This document shows positions 24,304-33,187 of a DNA stretch of 63,972 nt, in pieces. Below the pieces are notes generated by a model. That model was given only the letters and a program-made list of their open reading frames with translations. It was not told the DNA's origin and made no database searches. This stretch comes from UBA2773 sp964643985 (GTDB taxonomy: Bacteria > Patescibacteriota > Minisyncoccia > Moranbacterales > DUUL01): contig CAZXUS010000001.1 of the NCBI GenBank assembly GCA_964643985.1, positions 1 through 63,972 on the forward strand, given 5' to 3'. Made by a program: the position numbers and the translations under genes. The number at the start of each line of letters is the position of its first letter. Positions within the stretch are counted from its first letter, which is position 1.

Positions 24304-24611
24304 GCTTTAATACTGGTTATTTCAACAACAGTCAATCTCTGAGAATGACCTTGTTTTTTGAAATATCGTTTTTTTGGCTTTTGCTTGATAATAATAATCT
24401 TTGGAGCTCGTTTTTGTTCTAAGATTTTTCCTTCAACCTGTACTTCTTCCAAAAAAGGTTTTCCAATTTTGACCTCTTTACCGTCGTCCAATAGCAAAAC
24501 TTTATCGAAAACAACTTTCTCGTCAATTTGACTTTCCAGTTTTTCTATTTCGATTTTATCTCCTTCTCGAACATCGTATTGTTTTCCACCTGTTTGAACA
24601 ACTGCTAACAT
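24300..24611 (-). CDS. rplU: 50S ribosomal protein L21
   Basis: 103 residues, normal. MLAVVQTGGKQYDVREGDKI and the C-terminal KPKKRYFKKQGHSQRLTVVEIT are diagnostic. It is usually paired with rpmA (L27), which is absent here; instead it stands immediately upstream of the S10 operon. It has its own promoter and structured leader. Confidence 0.96.
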   Translation of the reverse strand: MLAVVQTGGKQYDVREGDKIEIEKLESQIDEKVVFDKVLLLDDGKEVKIGKPFLEEVQVEGKILEQKRAPKIIIIKQKPKKRYFKKQGHSQRLTVVEITSIKA

Positions 24612-24637
24612 CTAATTTAAAATAAAATAATTAAAAC

Positions 24638-24654
24638 AGTCTCTTGAAGAGACT
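24638..24654 (-). promoter_or_regulatory. Leader hairpin of rplU
   Basis: AGTCTCT-TGA-AGAGACT, a perfect 7-bp hairpin in the leader between the rplU promoter and its start codon. Could be an autoregulatory site; no known L21 leader motif is recognised. Confidence 0.4.
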
Positions 24655-24701
24655 ATCTCTGAAAATCTTTTTTATAAAAGCTCATCAGGAAACAGTCCCT
24701 A

Positions 24702-24729
24702 GTATTACAAAATATTGAACCTTTGTCAA
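24702..24729 (-). promoter_or_regulatory. Promoter of rplU
   Basis: Minus strand TTGACA (24724-24729), 16-nt spacer, TAATAC (24702-24707). The transcript would begin with GGGACTGTTTCC, the same string that opens the type-2 hairpins at 28153, 48657 and (variant) 55199. Confidence 0.7.
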
Positions 24730-24758
24730 GAAATAAATTGAATATCTAAATTTAAAAT

Positions 24759-25694
24759 TTATTTATTATCAATAATTTCTTCGATACAATAAGGTTCTTC
24801 CTTACGAACTTTATGAAAAATCTTGATTAAAATATCAGCCAATAAACCAAACACTAAAAATTGAACTCCCATTAAAAGCATAAAAATTCCAATCGTTGGC
24901 CAGATTCGATTACTTATTGTTCCACTCAGAAATACTCTCTCTATAAACATCCAAATCAATAAACCTGAACCGATAAATCCAAAAATCATTCCCATAAATC
25001 CAAACAGATGTAACGGCCGAGCAGCAAATTTTCGCCAAAACCAAACACTAAGCATATCAAGAAAACCTTTTACTACTCGCTTAAAATTATATTTAGTTAA
25101 CCCCGCCACTCGAGGTCTATGATTAACCACGACTTCTCCGATTTTAAAACCTTTTATTTTCAAAACAGCTGGAATAAACCGATGCATTTCTCCGTATAAA
25201 TCAACTCCTTCAAGACATTTCTTTCTATAAGCCTTCAATGAACAACCGCTATCATTAATCTCATCTTTTATTAAAAAACCTCGCAACCAATCAGCTCCTC
25301 GAGAAAGAAATTTTTTGGAAAAAGAATCTTGTCGATTTTTCCGCCAACCTGAAACCACATCACATCCTTCTGCTAGTTTTTTTAATAATTTAGGAATATC
25401 AGCTGGATCATTCTGCAAATCTCCATCCATAGTAATAACAACGTCTCCTTTCGAGGCTTTTATCCCAGCATCCATTGAGGCTGTTTGCCCAAAATTTTTC
25501 CGAAAAGCAATGATCTTAGCAGGCTTTAGCTTCTTGAGTTCTTCTAAAGTTCGGTCGGAACTTCCATCGTCAATAAAAATAAACTCTCCTTGCAGTTTTT
25601 CTTTTTTAAAAACGGTTTTTAGTTCTTGATGCAATTTTGATACATTCCCCTCTTCATCTTTAAGAGGAATAACTACTGAAATAAACATAAACAT
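24759..25694 (-). CDS. Family 2 glycosyltransferase, polyprenyl-phosphate type
   Basis: 311 residues: GT-A domain (residues 5-215) with VVIPLKDEE, IDDGSSD and the DGD metal motif (D90-D92), then two membrane helices (about 232-255 and 268-292). This layout is that of dolichol/undecaprenyl-phosphate sugar transferases (DPM1/ArnC/GtrB type) that load a sugar on a lipid carrier at the inner membrane face. Substrate not predictable. It lies between mraY and rplU on the same strand. Confidence 0.85.
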   Translation of the reverse strand: MFMFISVVIPLKDEEGNVSKLHQELKTVFKKEKLQGEFIFIDDGSSDRTLEELKKLKPAKIIAFRKNFGQTASMDAGIKASKGDVVITMDGDLQNDPADIPKLLKKLAEGCDVVSGWRKNRQDSFSKKFLSRGADWLRGFLIKDEINDSGCSLKAYRKKCLEGVDLYGEMHRFIPAVLKIKGFKIGEVVVNHRPRVAGLTKYNFKRVVKGFLDMLSVWFWRKFAARPLHLFGFMGMIFGFIGSGLLIWMFIERVFLSGTISNRIWPTIGIFMLLMGVQFLVFGLLADILIKIFHKVRKEEPYCIEEIIDNK

Positions 25695-25758
25695 TAGTTA
25701 AAAAGTTAAAAGTTTGTAAGGTTTTAAGGTTTATAATTTAGAAATAAACAATAACTTT

Positions 25759-25878
25759 GAAGATTGTTTTTTGAATACAGTTCGAGGCGAAATTAAAAAT
25801 TTTAGTAAGACGCACTAAATAGTGCGGCGAGCTGAAATTTTTAGTTTCAACAAAGAAATATGCCAAAAAACAATTTTC
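25759..25878 (+). repeat. Type-1 hairpin repeat (copy g), after mraY
   Basis: Arms 25759-25779 and 25859-25878 pair (GAAGATTGTTTTTTG against CAAAAAACAATTTTC). Apical stem CGCACT-AAAT-AGTGCG, internal loop AAGA/GCGA. Compared with copy e two base pairs of the apical stem have changed on both sides. A low-complexity AAGTTTGTAAGG tract precedes it. Confidence 0.82.
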
Positions 25879-25881
25879 AAA

Positions 25882-26979
25882 CTACCCTCTTCCGATTATG
25901 CCGATTAGGAGGCCTAGGCAAGCCATTAAACCATTAATAATCCAGAAACGCACTGTCACTTTTGTTTCTGACCAACCTTTAGCCTCAAAATGATGATGAA
26001 TAGGAGCCGCTAAAAAAACTTTTTTCTTAAAAACTTTTTTAGAAAATAGTTGAATTATCACAGAACCAGACTCTAAAAAATAAATAAAAACCACAAAAGG
26101 AAGAACCAAAACAGTATTAGTCAATATCGCCACTACCCCTAAAGTCGCCCCTAATGAAACTGCTCCGGTATCACCCATAAAAAACCGAGCAGGATAAAAA
26201 TTAAACCACAAAAAAGCCAACAAAGAACCGCTGATAACAGCACAAAAAGCAGCCACGTCAAATCTCCCCTGAACAAAAGCAATTAAAGAAAAAATAGAAA
26301 AAGCTTGAATTAAAATTCCCGCATTCAATCCATCTAGTCCGTCAGTTTCATTGGAGGAAATAGCCATAAAAGATATCAATCCGATAAAAAGAGGTATATA
26401 CCAAAGACCAATTTTAAAATCACCCACCGCTGGAACATGGATAAAATTTGATTCTAGCTTAACAAAAAACCACCAAGCACCGACAGCAGCAATCAAAATC
26501 AACCAACCGAACCGAACCGCAAAACGCATTCCGCCACCTTTATTGTCACCGATCCCCCTGATACTCATATAGTCATCCACCAAACCTAAAATTGCGGTTG
26601 AAAGTAAAGCAAATAATAATAGCCAAGTTTGGTTCCGACTTAAAAAATTCAACCGGCTAAACCAATCCTCGCCCGTCAAATCAGCTAAAAATGGCGCTAA
26701 AAAAAACATCAAGACTACCAAAATCAAAACCGTTCCCCAGATTACTATTCCGCCCATTGTTGGAGTTCCTTTTTTATGGGCATGCATCTTGCTAATATAA
26801 GTCAGTTTCTCCCCATCGACAGACTTTTTTTTAATTTTGATTTTAATTCTATTCTTATATAAAAAATGCGTCAAAATTGGAGTTATTGCCATTGTCACGA
26901 CAAAAGCCATGATAAATAAAACAATAATCTTAGCGACAGAAAGGACTTCTGGGATAGTTTGAATTTGAGCTATAGACAT
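25882..26979 (-). CDS. mraY: Phospho-N-acetylmuramoyl-pentapeptide transferase MraY
   Basis: 365 residues with about ten membrane helices. Makes lipid I from UDP-MurNAc-pentapeptide and undecaprenyl phosphate. HKKGTPTMGG (about 68-77), LGLVDDY with the catalytic DD (D135-D136), SSNETDGLDGL (about 208-218) and the HHHFE motif are all present. With murD elsewhere in the window it shows a peptidoglycan-making cell. Not in a dcw cluster here. Confidence 0.96.
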   Translation of the reverse strand: MSIAQIQTIPEVLSVAKIIVLFIMAFVVTMAITPILTHFLYKNRIKIKIKKKSVDGEKLTYISKMHAHKKGTPTMGGIVIWGTVLILVVLMFFLAPFLADLTGEDWFSRLNFLSRNQTWLLLFALLSTAILGLVDDYMSIRGIGDNKGGGMRFAVRFGWLILIAAVGAWWFFVKLESNFIHVPAVGDFKIGLWYIPLFIGLISFMAISSNETDGLDGLNAGILIQAFSIFSLIAFVQGRFDVAAFCAVISGSLLAFLWFNFYPARFFMGDTGAVSLGATLGVVAILTNTVLVLPFVVFIYFLESGSVIIQLFSKKVFKKKVFLAAPIHHHFEAKGWSETKVTVRFWIINGLMACLGLLIGIIGRG

Positions 26980-26984
26980 ATAAT

Positions 26985-27083
26985 AGTTTATAAAGTTAGA
27001 AAGTTAGAAAGTTTATAAAGTTGATGAGTTGCAAATCTCTATCTTTGGCAACCTTGAACTTTAAAAACTTTACGAACTTTTAG
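26985..27083. repeat. Low-complexity AAAGTTTATAAAGTT hairpin spacer
   Basis: The left half is a run of AAGTTTATAAAGTTAGAA-like units; its inner part pairs with the right half (AACTTTAAAAACTTT). The same vocabulary occurs at 8436-8456, 25694-25735, 6060-6100 and 57655-57680. It lies directly after the dacA stop. Confidence 0.5.
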
Positions 27084-27085
27084 AC

Positions 27086-28117
27086 TCATTTCCATTGATA
27101 AGCTTGAAAAGACCAAGTTAACATACTTTTCATATCCTGCCAACGATAAAAATCATCCAAAATCACTCCGATTACTTTAATCTCTCGACCAGAAGGATCT
27201 GAAGCGCCACTCATTAAACATTTTCCAGCCTCATAAGTAAAACCAGTTTTGCCACCCAAGCAATTCGACATTTGTTCTAAAAGCCTATCAGTATTCCCAA
27301 TATGATGTTGAATTTTACCATCAACAGAAAATATTTCAGCCGTTGGCACTTTCATGGTATCCCAAATCTCATCATATTGTAAAGAATAAGCCGAAATCCT
27401 GGCTAGGTCATAAGCACTTGAGTAACAACCTCCGAGATTAGTCTCTTCGTCCAAACCTGATGAATTACAAAAATGAGTATCTTCTAGACCAAGTTCTCGA
27501 GCCTTATCATTCATCATTTTTGCAAAATTCTCTTCCGAACCAGCAATATGCTTGGCCAAAGCGACTGCTGCATCGTTAGTGCTATTCATTACCATCGCTT
27601 GAAAAAGATTCCAGGCCGAAATTTTCTCACCGACTTGCAACCTGGTTGACGGACAAAATCCACCATTGGGACAACCGATTTTTGTTCCGTCTTCATAGAC
27701 TGCATCTTCATCAATAGTAACAATTTCGCTCTTCAAGTCTTTGATATTCTCCACAACCAGAACCGCCGTCATAACTTTAGTTAAAGAAGCAATCGCTAAT
27801 CTTTTTTTGGCATTTTGATAGTGAAGGATAGTGTTTGTTTCAGCATCAATCACAACCGCCGCTCGAGCTTTAGCGTAAAAATTACCAAAATCTTCATTTT
27901 TGATTGGAGCGTCTGGATCACGAACTACTAATTGCTCAAAGGTAATATTGTCGTTATAGGCATCATCAAAATCAAATTTAGCCCCCTTGACGCTAACAAC
28001 GTCTTCACCATCCTTCGTAAAGTTCAAGATGCTACTCACTAAATCATATCGAAAAAAAACCCCTATTAAAAGAAAAATAATTAACCCACCTAGTAAGACT
28101 TTAAAATTAATTCTCAT
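27086..28117 (-). CDS. dacA: D-alanyl-D-alanine carboxypeptidase (PBP5-like, peptidase S11)
   Basis: 343 residues: N-terminal membrane helix (about 8-24), then an S11 domain with SLTK (S111, K114), STN (S179-N181) and KTG (K290-G292), the three serine-peptidase motifs in proper order. It trims the terminal D-Ala of peptidoglycan stem peptides. The anchor is N-terminal rather than the C-terminal amphipathic helix of E. coli PBP5. Several Cys (C149, C155, C217, C231) in the exported domain could form disulfides. The symbol is by family only. Confidence 0.88.
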   Translation of the reverse strand: MRINFKVLLGGLIIFLLIGVFFRYDLVSSILNFTKDGEDVVSVKGAKFDFDDAYNDNITFEQLVVRDPDAPIKNEDFGNFYAKARAAVVIDAETNTILHYQNAKKRLAIASLTKVMTAVLVVENIKDLKSEIVTIDEDAVYEDGTKIGCPNGGFCPSTRLQVGEKISAWNLFQAMVMNSTNDAAVALAKHIAGSEENFAKMMNDKARELGLEDTHFCNSSGLDEETNLGGCYSSAYDLARISAYSLQYDEIWDTMKVPTAEIFSVDGKIQHHIGNTDRLLEQMSNCLGGKTGFTYEAGKCLMSGASDPSGREIKVIGVILDDFYRWQDMKSMLTWSFQAYQWK

Positions 28118-28152
28118 GTTAAAATTATCTTTTTATTTTAAACAAAATTTTT

Positions 28153-28448
28153 GGGACTGTTTCCAATCACAGTTTTGTCTGCCTCGGCAAACCTTAGTGA
28201 GACGGGTTACGAAATTTATCAATTTTGAAATAAATTATTTTAAAATTTTTGAAGCACTAACTTATATTAATGTAATAAATTTTTAGATAATTTAATTAAA
28301 AATTTAAAACTTTAGTAGAAATAAGGATAGAAAGTGAACGCTTAAGCCAAAATTGGAAAATTGCCTGCCTCGGTGAGCAAGGCGAAGCGAGTCCACCTCG
28401 GTAAGCAAGGCGAGACGGGCAGTAAAAAGGGTGGTTGGAAACAATCCT
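28153..28448. repeat. Type-2 long hairpin (copy 1) containing a diverged 161-bp-type element, after scpB
   Basis: Arms GGGACTGTTTCCAATCACAG (from 28153) and the complementary GGTTGGAAACAATCC (to 28448). The interior from about 28204 to 28325 is related to the 161-bp element (TTTTTGAAGCACTAACTTAT, AATGTAATAAATTTTTAGA). The right part holds two GCCTCGGTGAGCAAGGCGA-like GC-rich hairpin repeats. The whole 354-nt gap between scpB and dacA is this structure. Confidence 0.65.
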
Positions 28449-28471
28449 TTCTTATTGTATTGCTCTGATTT

Positions 28472-29008
28472 TTAAACTATTTTTTCAGACATCAACTCTT
28501 TTGTAAGTTTATCATAACTAGGCAAATCTTCCAATCTTAATATTCCCATTTTTTTCAAGAATTGCAAACTAGTTTCATATAAAAAAATTCGAGAATTTTC
28601 AATTTGTTCTTTTTTTTCCACGAAACCTTTTATCGCCAATTTTCTCAAGATCAAACTGCAATTAACGCCCCTAATATATTCTATTTGAGCCTTGCTAATT
28701 GGTCCTTTATAAGCAATTATTGACAAAACTTCCAACATTGCTAATGATAATTGTTCTGATTTTTCTTTTTTAAAATAAGTCTTTAAAAATAAAGAAAGTT
28801 TCGGATTAGTGACTAATTGAACTTGATTTTTTTTGAAAACCAATCTCAAAGCAGAATCATTTTCAACATAATTAATTTCAATTTTTTTTAATTCTATTAA
28901 ACATTCTTCTGAAGTCGCTCTTAAATTTTTTGCCAAATCTGAAATAAAAACTTTTTCTGACGTCAAAAATAAGATAGCTTCAATTTTATTTTTTAATTCA
29001 ATTTCCAT
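28472..29008 (-). CDS. scpB: Segregation and condensation protein B
   Basis: 178 residues from the ATG of MEIELKNKIEAILFLTSEKV. ScpB, with ScpA and SMC, forms the bacterial condensin; two winged helices are expected. LSLAMLEVLSIIAYKGPISKAQIEYIRGVN is the family signature. An upstream TTG in frame overlaps scpA and was not used. 13 nt after scpA, the usual pair. A long hairpin follows the gene. Confidence 0.93.
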   Translation of the reverse strand: MEIELKNKIEAILFLTSEKVFISDLAKNLRATSEECLIELKKIEINYVENDSALRLVFKKNQVQLVTNPKLSLFLKTYFKKEKSEQLSLAMLEVLSIIAYKGPISKAQIEYIRGVNCSLILRKLAIKGFVEKKEQIENSRIFLYETSLQFLKKMGILRLEDLPSYDKLTKELMSEKIV

Positions 29009-29021
29009 AAAATCAAAAAAA

Positions 29022-29732
29022 TTAATAAAAAATTTCAATATCCTGAAAAGATTTTTCCTGTTTAATTAAGACTGTCCCCTGCTTAACTAACTCTAAAATC
29101 GCCAAAAAGGAAACTACCGACTCTAATCGATTAGTATTATTAAGAATAATTTTAGAAAATTTGACTCGCCTAACTTTATTTAAAATATTTTTAATTTGTT
29201 CAATCTTTTCTTCAATTTTCAGCGTCTCTTTAATGTCCTTTTTTTGATATAAACACTCGTTTTCAAGATTAAAAACTTTCGCTAATCCTTCAAAAATTCT
29301 TTCAAGATCTTTTTTATTAAATTTAATCTCTAATTTCTTATCAAAAATTTCTTTATTTTTTCTAACAAACAATTTCTTAGAACTTTCAAAACAAACTTTA
29401 ACTTCATCGGAAATTTTTTTAAACTTTTTATATTCAATCAATCTATCTTTCAAATCACCTTCTTCCTCTGTTGACACCTCTTCAATTTCAACAGAAGCTA
29501 GTAGGATTTTAGATTTTAGCAAAGCCAATCTAGAAGCCACCCAAATAAATTCACTAATATTTTCTAAAATTTCACTTTGATTTTTAGTTTTATTTAAATA
29601 ATCTAAATATTGATCAGCTACTTGTGCTAAAGAAAAATTTGATATTTCTAAATGATTTTTATCTAGCAATTTTAATAAAACTCCTAGTGGATCATTTTCT
29701 TTAGTTTTATATTTTTTTTCTAGATTATTCAA
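29022..29732 (-). CDS. scpA: Segregation and condensation protein A
   Basis: 236 residues; the kleisin subunit of condensin. DPLGVLLKLLDKNHLEISNFSLAQVADQYLDYL is typical, as is the C-terminal winged helix (VVSFLAILELVKQG). The start codon is TTG (no ATG fits). smc itself is not in the window. Confidence 0.92.
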   Translation of the reverse strand: MNNLEKKYKTKENDPLGVLLKLLDKNHLEISNFSLAQVADQYLDYLNKTKNQSEILENISEFIWVASRLALLKSKILLASVEIEEVSTEEEGDLKDRLIEYKKFKKISDEVKVCFESSKKLFVRKNKEIFDKKLEIKFNKKDLERIFEGLAKVFNLENECLYQKKDIKETLKIEEKIEQIKNILNKVRRVKFSKIILNNTNRLESVVSFLAILELVKQGTVLIKQEKSFQDIEIFY

Positions 29733-29802
29733 CTTAAAATTTTAATCTTAACAACAAAACAAGCAACAAAAATTTTGCTTAAAAAATAATTTATTTAAAA
29801 AA

Positions 29803-30612
29803 TTATTTTAACATTTTTTTAACTCCAGCCGCAAATCGATCTGGCTCTATTCTATTTTTATCCACAACTCCTTGAACCCCCATCTTTTTCAATTCAGCCG
29901 ATTCTCTTTCTGAATCTGCTTCACTTTTTAAAACAACAAACTTAGTTGTTGCTTTAGGAAACTGTTTTTTAAAATCAGTAATTATTTGCTTAGCGCTAAA
30001 ATCAGGCAAAGTAATATCAATTATTACTAATTTGAAATTTTTCTGTGTCATCAAATTAGAGCCATCAGCCCCCGTCGTTTCTTTTTCTACTTCAAAACCA
30101 ACTTCTTCAAGTTTCTTTCCAAAAACTTCAGCCAGAACCTCTTCATCTTCTATTATTAAAATTCTTTTTTGATCATCAGCGGAAAATTTATCGCTCTTAG
30201 TCGCTACATTGGAAATATTTTTTGAAATCGTTTTTTTTTCATTTTCTTGCAAAATTCTCTCAACTTCATCAATTAACTGCTGTGGAGTATGTTCAGATTT
30301 AGCAATAAAACCATCTGCCCCTAACTCTTCTAATTTTTTTAGATTATCTTCTTGAGATAAATTAGAAAAAGGAACCACTTTGACGTTATTCAAGCTAGGA
30401 TCTTTTCGAATTTCTTTTAATACATCAAAGCCATCCATTTCTGGCAAAACTAAATCCAATAAAACTAAATCCGGTTTTTCTTTCTTGGCTTTTTCTTGAG
30501 CTTCAGTTCCGCTAGAAGCTTTTATGACCTCAAAATTTCCATTTTTCTCAAATTTTTTTTGATATATCTCAGACAACATTGGGTCGTCCTCTACAATAAG
30601 AACTTTTTTCAT
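29803..30612 (-). CDS. Tandem receiver-domain protein (two REC domains, no output domain)
   Basis: 269 residues. REC1 (1-122): E8-D10 acidic pocket, D53 phosphorylation site (LLDLVLPEMDG), S83, K105. REC2 (148-269): IIEDEE acidic pocket, D199 (VIIDITLPD), K252. The linker is polar. No DNA-binding or enzyme domain, so it may act by protein contacts or as a phosphate sink. No histidine kinase in the window. In REC1 an F82-S83 stands at the switch Thr/Ser position. It lies downstream of dnaJ behind a terminator hairpin. Confidence 0.85.
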   Translation of the reverse strand: MKKVLIVEDDPMLSEIYQKKFEKNGNFEVIKASSGTEAQEKAKKEKPDLVLLDLVLPEMDGFDVLKEIRKDPSLNNVKVVPFSNLSQEDNLKKLEELGADGFIAKSEHTPQQLIDEVERILQENEKKTISKNISNVATKSDKFSADDQKRILIIEDEEVLAEVFGKKLEEVGFEVEKETTGADGSNLMTQKNFKLVIIDITLPDFSAKQIITDFKKQFPKATTKFVVLKSEADSERESAELKKMGVQGVVDKNRIEPDRFAAGVKKMLK

Positions 30613-30699
30613 ATTTGATTTTTAATATTTACTAGGTCTAATTAATGTCATTCTAGCAAACAAACATTCTTCTTACAACAAGATAAAAATGAGTTGAAG

Positions 30700-30893
30700 A
30701 AACAAGAAGCAAGACACAAGACACAAACAAATCTCAAATTAAAAACTTCAAATTAAAAACAAAAACCTTCGGTTTTTTAAAATTTGGTTATTTTAATTTG
30801 AGATTTTTGATTTGCTTGTTTCTTGTATCTTATCTCTTGTTGCTTATCTTATATATCTTGCTTGCTTGGCCGTAGCTTTAGCGAAGGTGAGTA
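30700..30893. repeat. CTTGTTTCTTGTATCT low-complexity hairpin spacer with terminator core
   Basis: The left half (AAACAAGAAGCAAGACACAA, then CAAATCTCAAATTAAAAAC) pairs with the right half (TTTTAATTTGAGATTTTTG, GCTTGTTTCTTGTATCT). At the apex AAAAACC-TTC-GGTTTTTT (30761-30778) is an intrinsic terminator. A GGCCGTAGCTTTAGCGAAGG module (30868-30889) is the reverse of the GC-rich module in other repeats. It fills the dnaJ-response regulator gap. Confidence 0.65.
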
Positions 30894-30917
30894 TCCTTGT
30901 TTCTTGCATCTTTCTAT

Positions 30918-31997
30918 TTAGAGTCCTTCCGCTGCTAATTCTTTAATTAATCGTTTTTGACTCCAAGAAACTTTTTTCGGAGTTCTAATTCTTATCTCCA
31001 CTAAATGATTTCCCTGCCCAAAACCACCGAAGTTTTTTATTCCCTGCCCTTTAATTCTCAAAAAATCTCCGGCTTCTATTCCCGCTGGGATTTTAAGTTT
31101 AACAAAACCTTCTACCGTTTCGACATCCACTTTGTCGCCCAAAACTGCTTGAGAAAAAGTTATATATAATTTCGAAATAACATCAAATCCTTTTCTTTTA
31201 AAATCAGAATAAGGCTTAATATGAATCCTAACAAAAAGGTCTCCGGCTGAACCACCTAACGAAGAAGCTTCTCCACCACCCCGAACTTTTAAAACTTGTT
31301 CTTCTTCTATCCCAGCTGGAATATTAACCTCCATTTCTTGATAGTCCTTAATCACTCCATCACCTCCACATTCTCGACATTTTTCTTTAGGTATTTGACC
31401 TTTTCCTAAACATCGATCACAAATTTCAACCTGAGCAAAAGTTCCCAGAAAAGTTTGTCTAGATTTTTTAATTTGACCAGAGCCTCCACACTTAGGACAT
31501 TGTTCTGTTTTTTTATCTTTTGCTCCAGTTCCGTCACAGCTTTTACAAATAACTTTTTTATAGATTTTGACTTTTCTAGAAACACCCCTGGCCATTTCTT
31601 TAAAATCGATATTCACATCCACTACCACGTCTGAGCCAGCACTTTTTTTCTGAGCGGTTTGTCCTCCTCCAAAAAAATCCGAAAAAACATCCTCAAAACC
31701 ACTTCCTTGAAAATTAAAATCCTGAAAACCGCCAGAACCCTGACTTCCACTGCCACCAAAACCCGAGGCACCACCACCGGGTTGATCATAACCCGAACCG
31801 AATTGATCATACTGACTTCTTTTTTGATCATCCGACAAAGTTTGATAAGCCTCATTCACTTCTTTGAATTTAGCTTCGTCACCACCTTTTTTATCAGGAT
31901 GATATTTATGAGCCATTTTTCGATAGGCTTTTTTTATTTCATCTTGAGAAGCCTTTTTGTCCACTCCCAAGGTTTGATAATGATCGTTATTACTCAT
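30918..31997 (-). CDS. dnaJ: Chaperone DnaJ
   Basis: 359 residues: J domain with HPD (residues 33-35), Gly/Phe region (about 68-108), four zinc CxxCxGxG repeats (CKSCDGTG, CPKCGGSG, CDRCLGKG, CRECGGDG), C-terminal substrate-binding domain. Stimulates the DnaK ATPase. dnaK and grpE are not adjacent. It has its own strong promoter. Confidence 0.97.
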   Translation of the reverse strand: MSNNDHYQTLGVDKKASQDEIKKAYRKMAHKYHPDKKGGDEAKFKEVNEAYQTLSDDQKRSQYDQFGSGYDQPGGGASGFGGSGSQGSGGFQDFNFQGSGFEDVFSDFFGGGQTAQKKSAGSDVVVDVNIDFKEMARGVSRKVKIYKKVICKSCDGTGAKDKKTEQCPKCGGSGQIKKSRQTFLGTFAQVEICDRCLGKGQIPKEKCRECGGDGVIKDYQEMEVNIPAGIEEEQVLKVRGGGEASSLGGSAGDLFVRIHIKPYSDFKRKGFDVISKLYITFSQAVLGDKVDVETVEGFVKLKIPAGIEAGDFLRIKGQGIKNFGGFGQGNHLVEIRIRTPKKVSWSQKRLIKELAAEGL

Positions 31998-32167
31998 TAT
32001 TTTGTAATGTTATTTAAAACTTATTTAAAAGCCTCCTTTTAATTAAAACAAAGATATTATACATCATTTTATTTATTTTTTCAAGACAACTTAGCAACCC
32101 GTCTTTCCTTTTGCTAATTTTCAATTTAATATTTAAAAAATTGGATTTAGACGGAAAACCAAAAAAC

Positions 32168-32196
32168 ATTATATAATGCACGGCATTAAATGTTAA
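32168..32196 (-). promoter_or_regulatory. Promoter of dnaJ
   Basis: Minus strand TTAACA (32191-32196), 17-nt spacer, TATAAT (32168-32173). No CIRCE element (TTAGCACTC-N9-GAGTGCTAA) is seen, so HrcA control is not indicated. The leader is ~160 nt. Confidence 0.7.
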
Positions 32197-32210
32197 ATTT
32201 AATATTTTCA

Positions 32211-32233
32211 AAAAAGAGCCTACGGCTCTTTTT
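32211..32233. terminator. Bidirectional terminator between the PH-domain gene and dnaJ
   Basis: AAAAAGAGCC-TAC-GGCTCTTTTT, a 10-bp stem with A and T flanks. It ends the transcript of the PH-domain gene before the dnaJ promoter. Confidence 0.85.
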
Positions 32234-32269
32234 ATACTAAATACTACATACTATATACAAAATACAGCC

Positions 32270-32869
32270 CTAAGCTTTTCCTCTCAAAATTTCTCCTTCT
32301 GTTCTTTTCTCTTTTAGAATAGCCTTCTTTTGAAGTTGCATAATAATATTTCGGGTATTAGTGGGATTGGGAATTTGTTTAAACGTAAAACGCTGTTTAT
32401 TTCCAGCTGTTTGAATAAAAACATCTCCATATTTGAAAAGAGTTGGGATTACACCTTGAACCTCAGACGTCACGTCTTGAATTTTATTATGTTTTAATTC
32501 ACTGATATTCCTACTGAATAAAGCAACTTGTTCAATATCAACAATTCTCAAATCCGTGACAATCCAAACATCCAAGTAAAAATTAATCCAAGTAATAAAC
32601 AAAGCTAACCAGACAAAAACCGCCAAAAAAGATTCAATTAAATAGAACCAATTTAAATCTAAATTTAAACCAACAAATTTCAGCAATTCCTTGCCTGCTA
32701 TATGGAAAATAGCCAAACCAATAATAAGCAATAAAAATGGCAAAAAACGAAAAACGAAAACCAGCCAATGTCGTCTTAAGAGTAAAATTACATTTTCATC
32801 GGTTTTTTTACCTTTGAAATCAACATCATCATAACGATGTTGAAAATTAACTTTTTTTTCAGAAAACAA
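32270..32869 (-). CDS. Membrane protein with bacterial PH domain (DUF304/bPH2, YdbS-like)
   Basis: 199 residues: two membrane helices (about 34-55 and 72-93) and a C-terminal PH-like domain (VWIVTDLRIVDIEQVALFSRNISEL...IQDVT, FIQTAGNKQRFTFKQI). The WIVTD.RI and KIQDV motifs are typical of the bPH2 family. Function is not established; family members are linked to membrane protein complexes. 9 nt after a small two-helix membrane protein. Confidence 0.8.
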   Translation of the reverse strand: MFSEKKVNFQHRYDDVDFKGKKTDENVILLLRRHWLVFVFRFLPFLLLIIGLAIFHIAGKELLKFVGLNLDLNWFYLIESFLAVFVWLALFITWINFYLDVWIVTDLRIVDIEQVALFSRNISELKHNKIQDVTSEVQGVIPTLFKYGDVFIQTAGNKQRFTFKQIPNPTNTRNIIMQLQKKAILKEKRTEGEILRGKA

Positions 32870-32878
32870 AATAATGAA

Positions 32879-33100
32879 TTAAAAAATTAAAAAATTAACC
32901 GCTCTCCAATCTACCTTCAAAGCAAAAATAATGTTTATTAAAAACAACAGACTACTTATCCCTAAAAATAAAGTAATCGTAAAAATCGCCAAAGTTCTAT
33001 TTAGATAATAAGTCCAAATATGATAAATAACCATAATTGTCACTATTAAGATTAGAACAGTAGCAATCCAATAGAGTATTAAAAAAATATTAATCATCAC
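32879..33100 (-). CDS. Small two-helix membrane protein
   Basis: 73 residues with helices at about 4-26 and 37-60. No family recognised. Between the large glycosyltransferase gene and the PH-domain gene, same strand. Confidence 0.5.
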   Translation of the reverse strand: MMINIFLILYWIATVLILIVTIMVIYHIWTYYLNRTLAIFTITLFLGISSLLFLINIIFALKVDWRAVNFLIF

Positions 33101-33187
33101 TAATTTTTAAATTTATTTTTTATTTCTTTATTATCAAAATAATAGCACAAAACTATAAGATTCCCAAAAAAATCGATTCCCCCAAGG

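Noticed and set aside
24638..24700. CTGATGAG in the rplU leader as a hammerhead ribozyme core
   Set aside because: The required GAAA after stem II and a matching stem III are not present.
32168..32196. HrcA/CIRCE heat-shock operator at dnaJ
   Set aside because: No TTAGCACTC-N9-GAGTGCTAA-like inverted repeat is present near the promoter.
32014..32211. 65-codon minus-strand frame between the PH-domain gene and dnaJ
   Set aside because: It covers the dnaJ promoter and a terminator, has no family resemblance and no good start; more likely chance.
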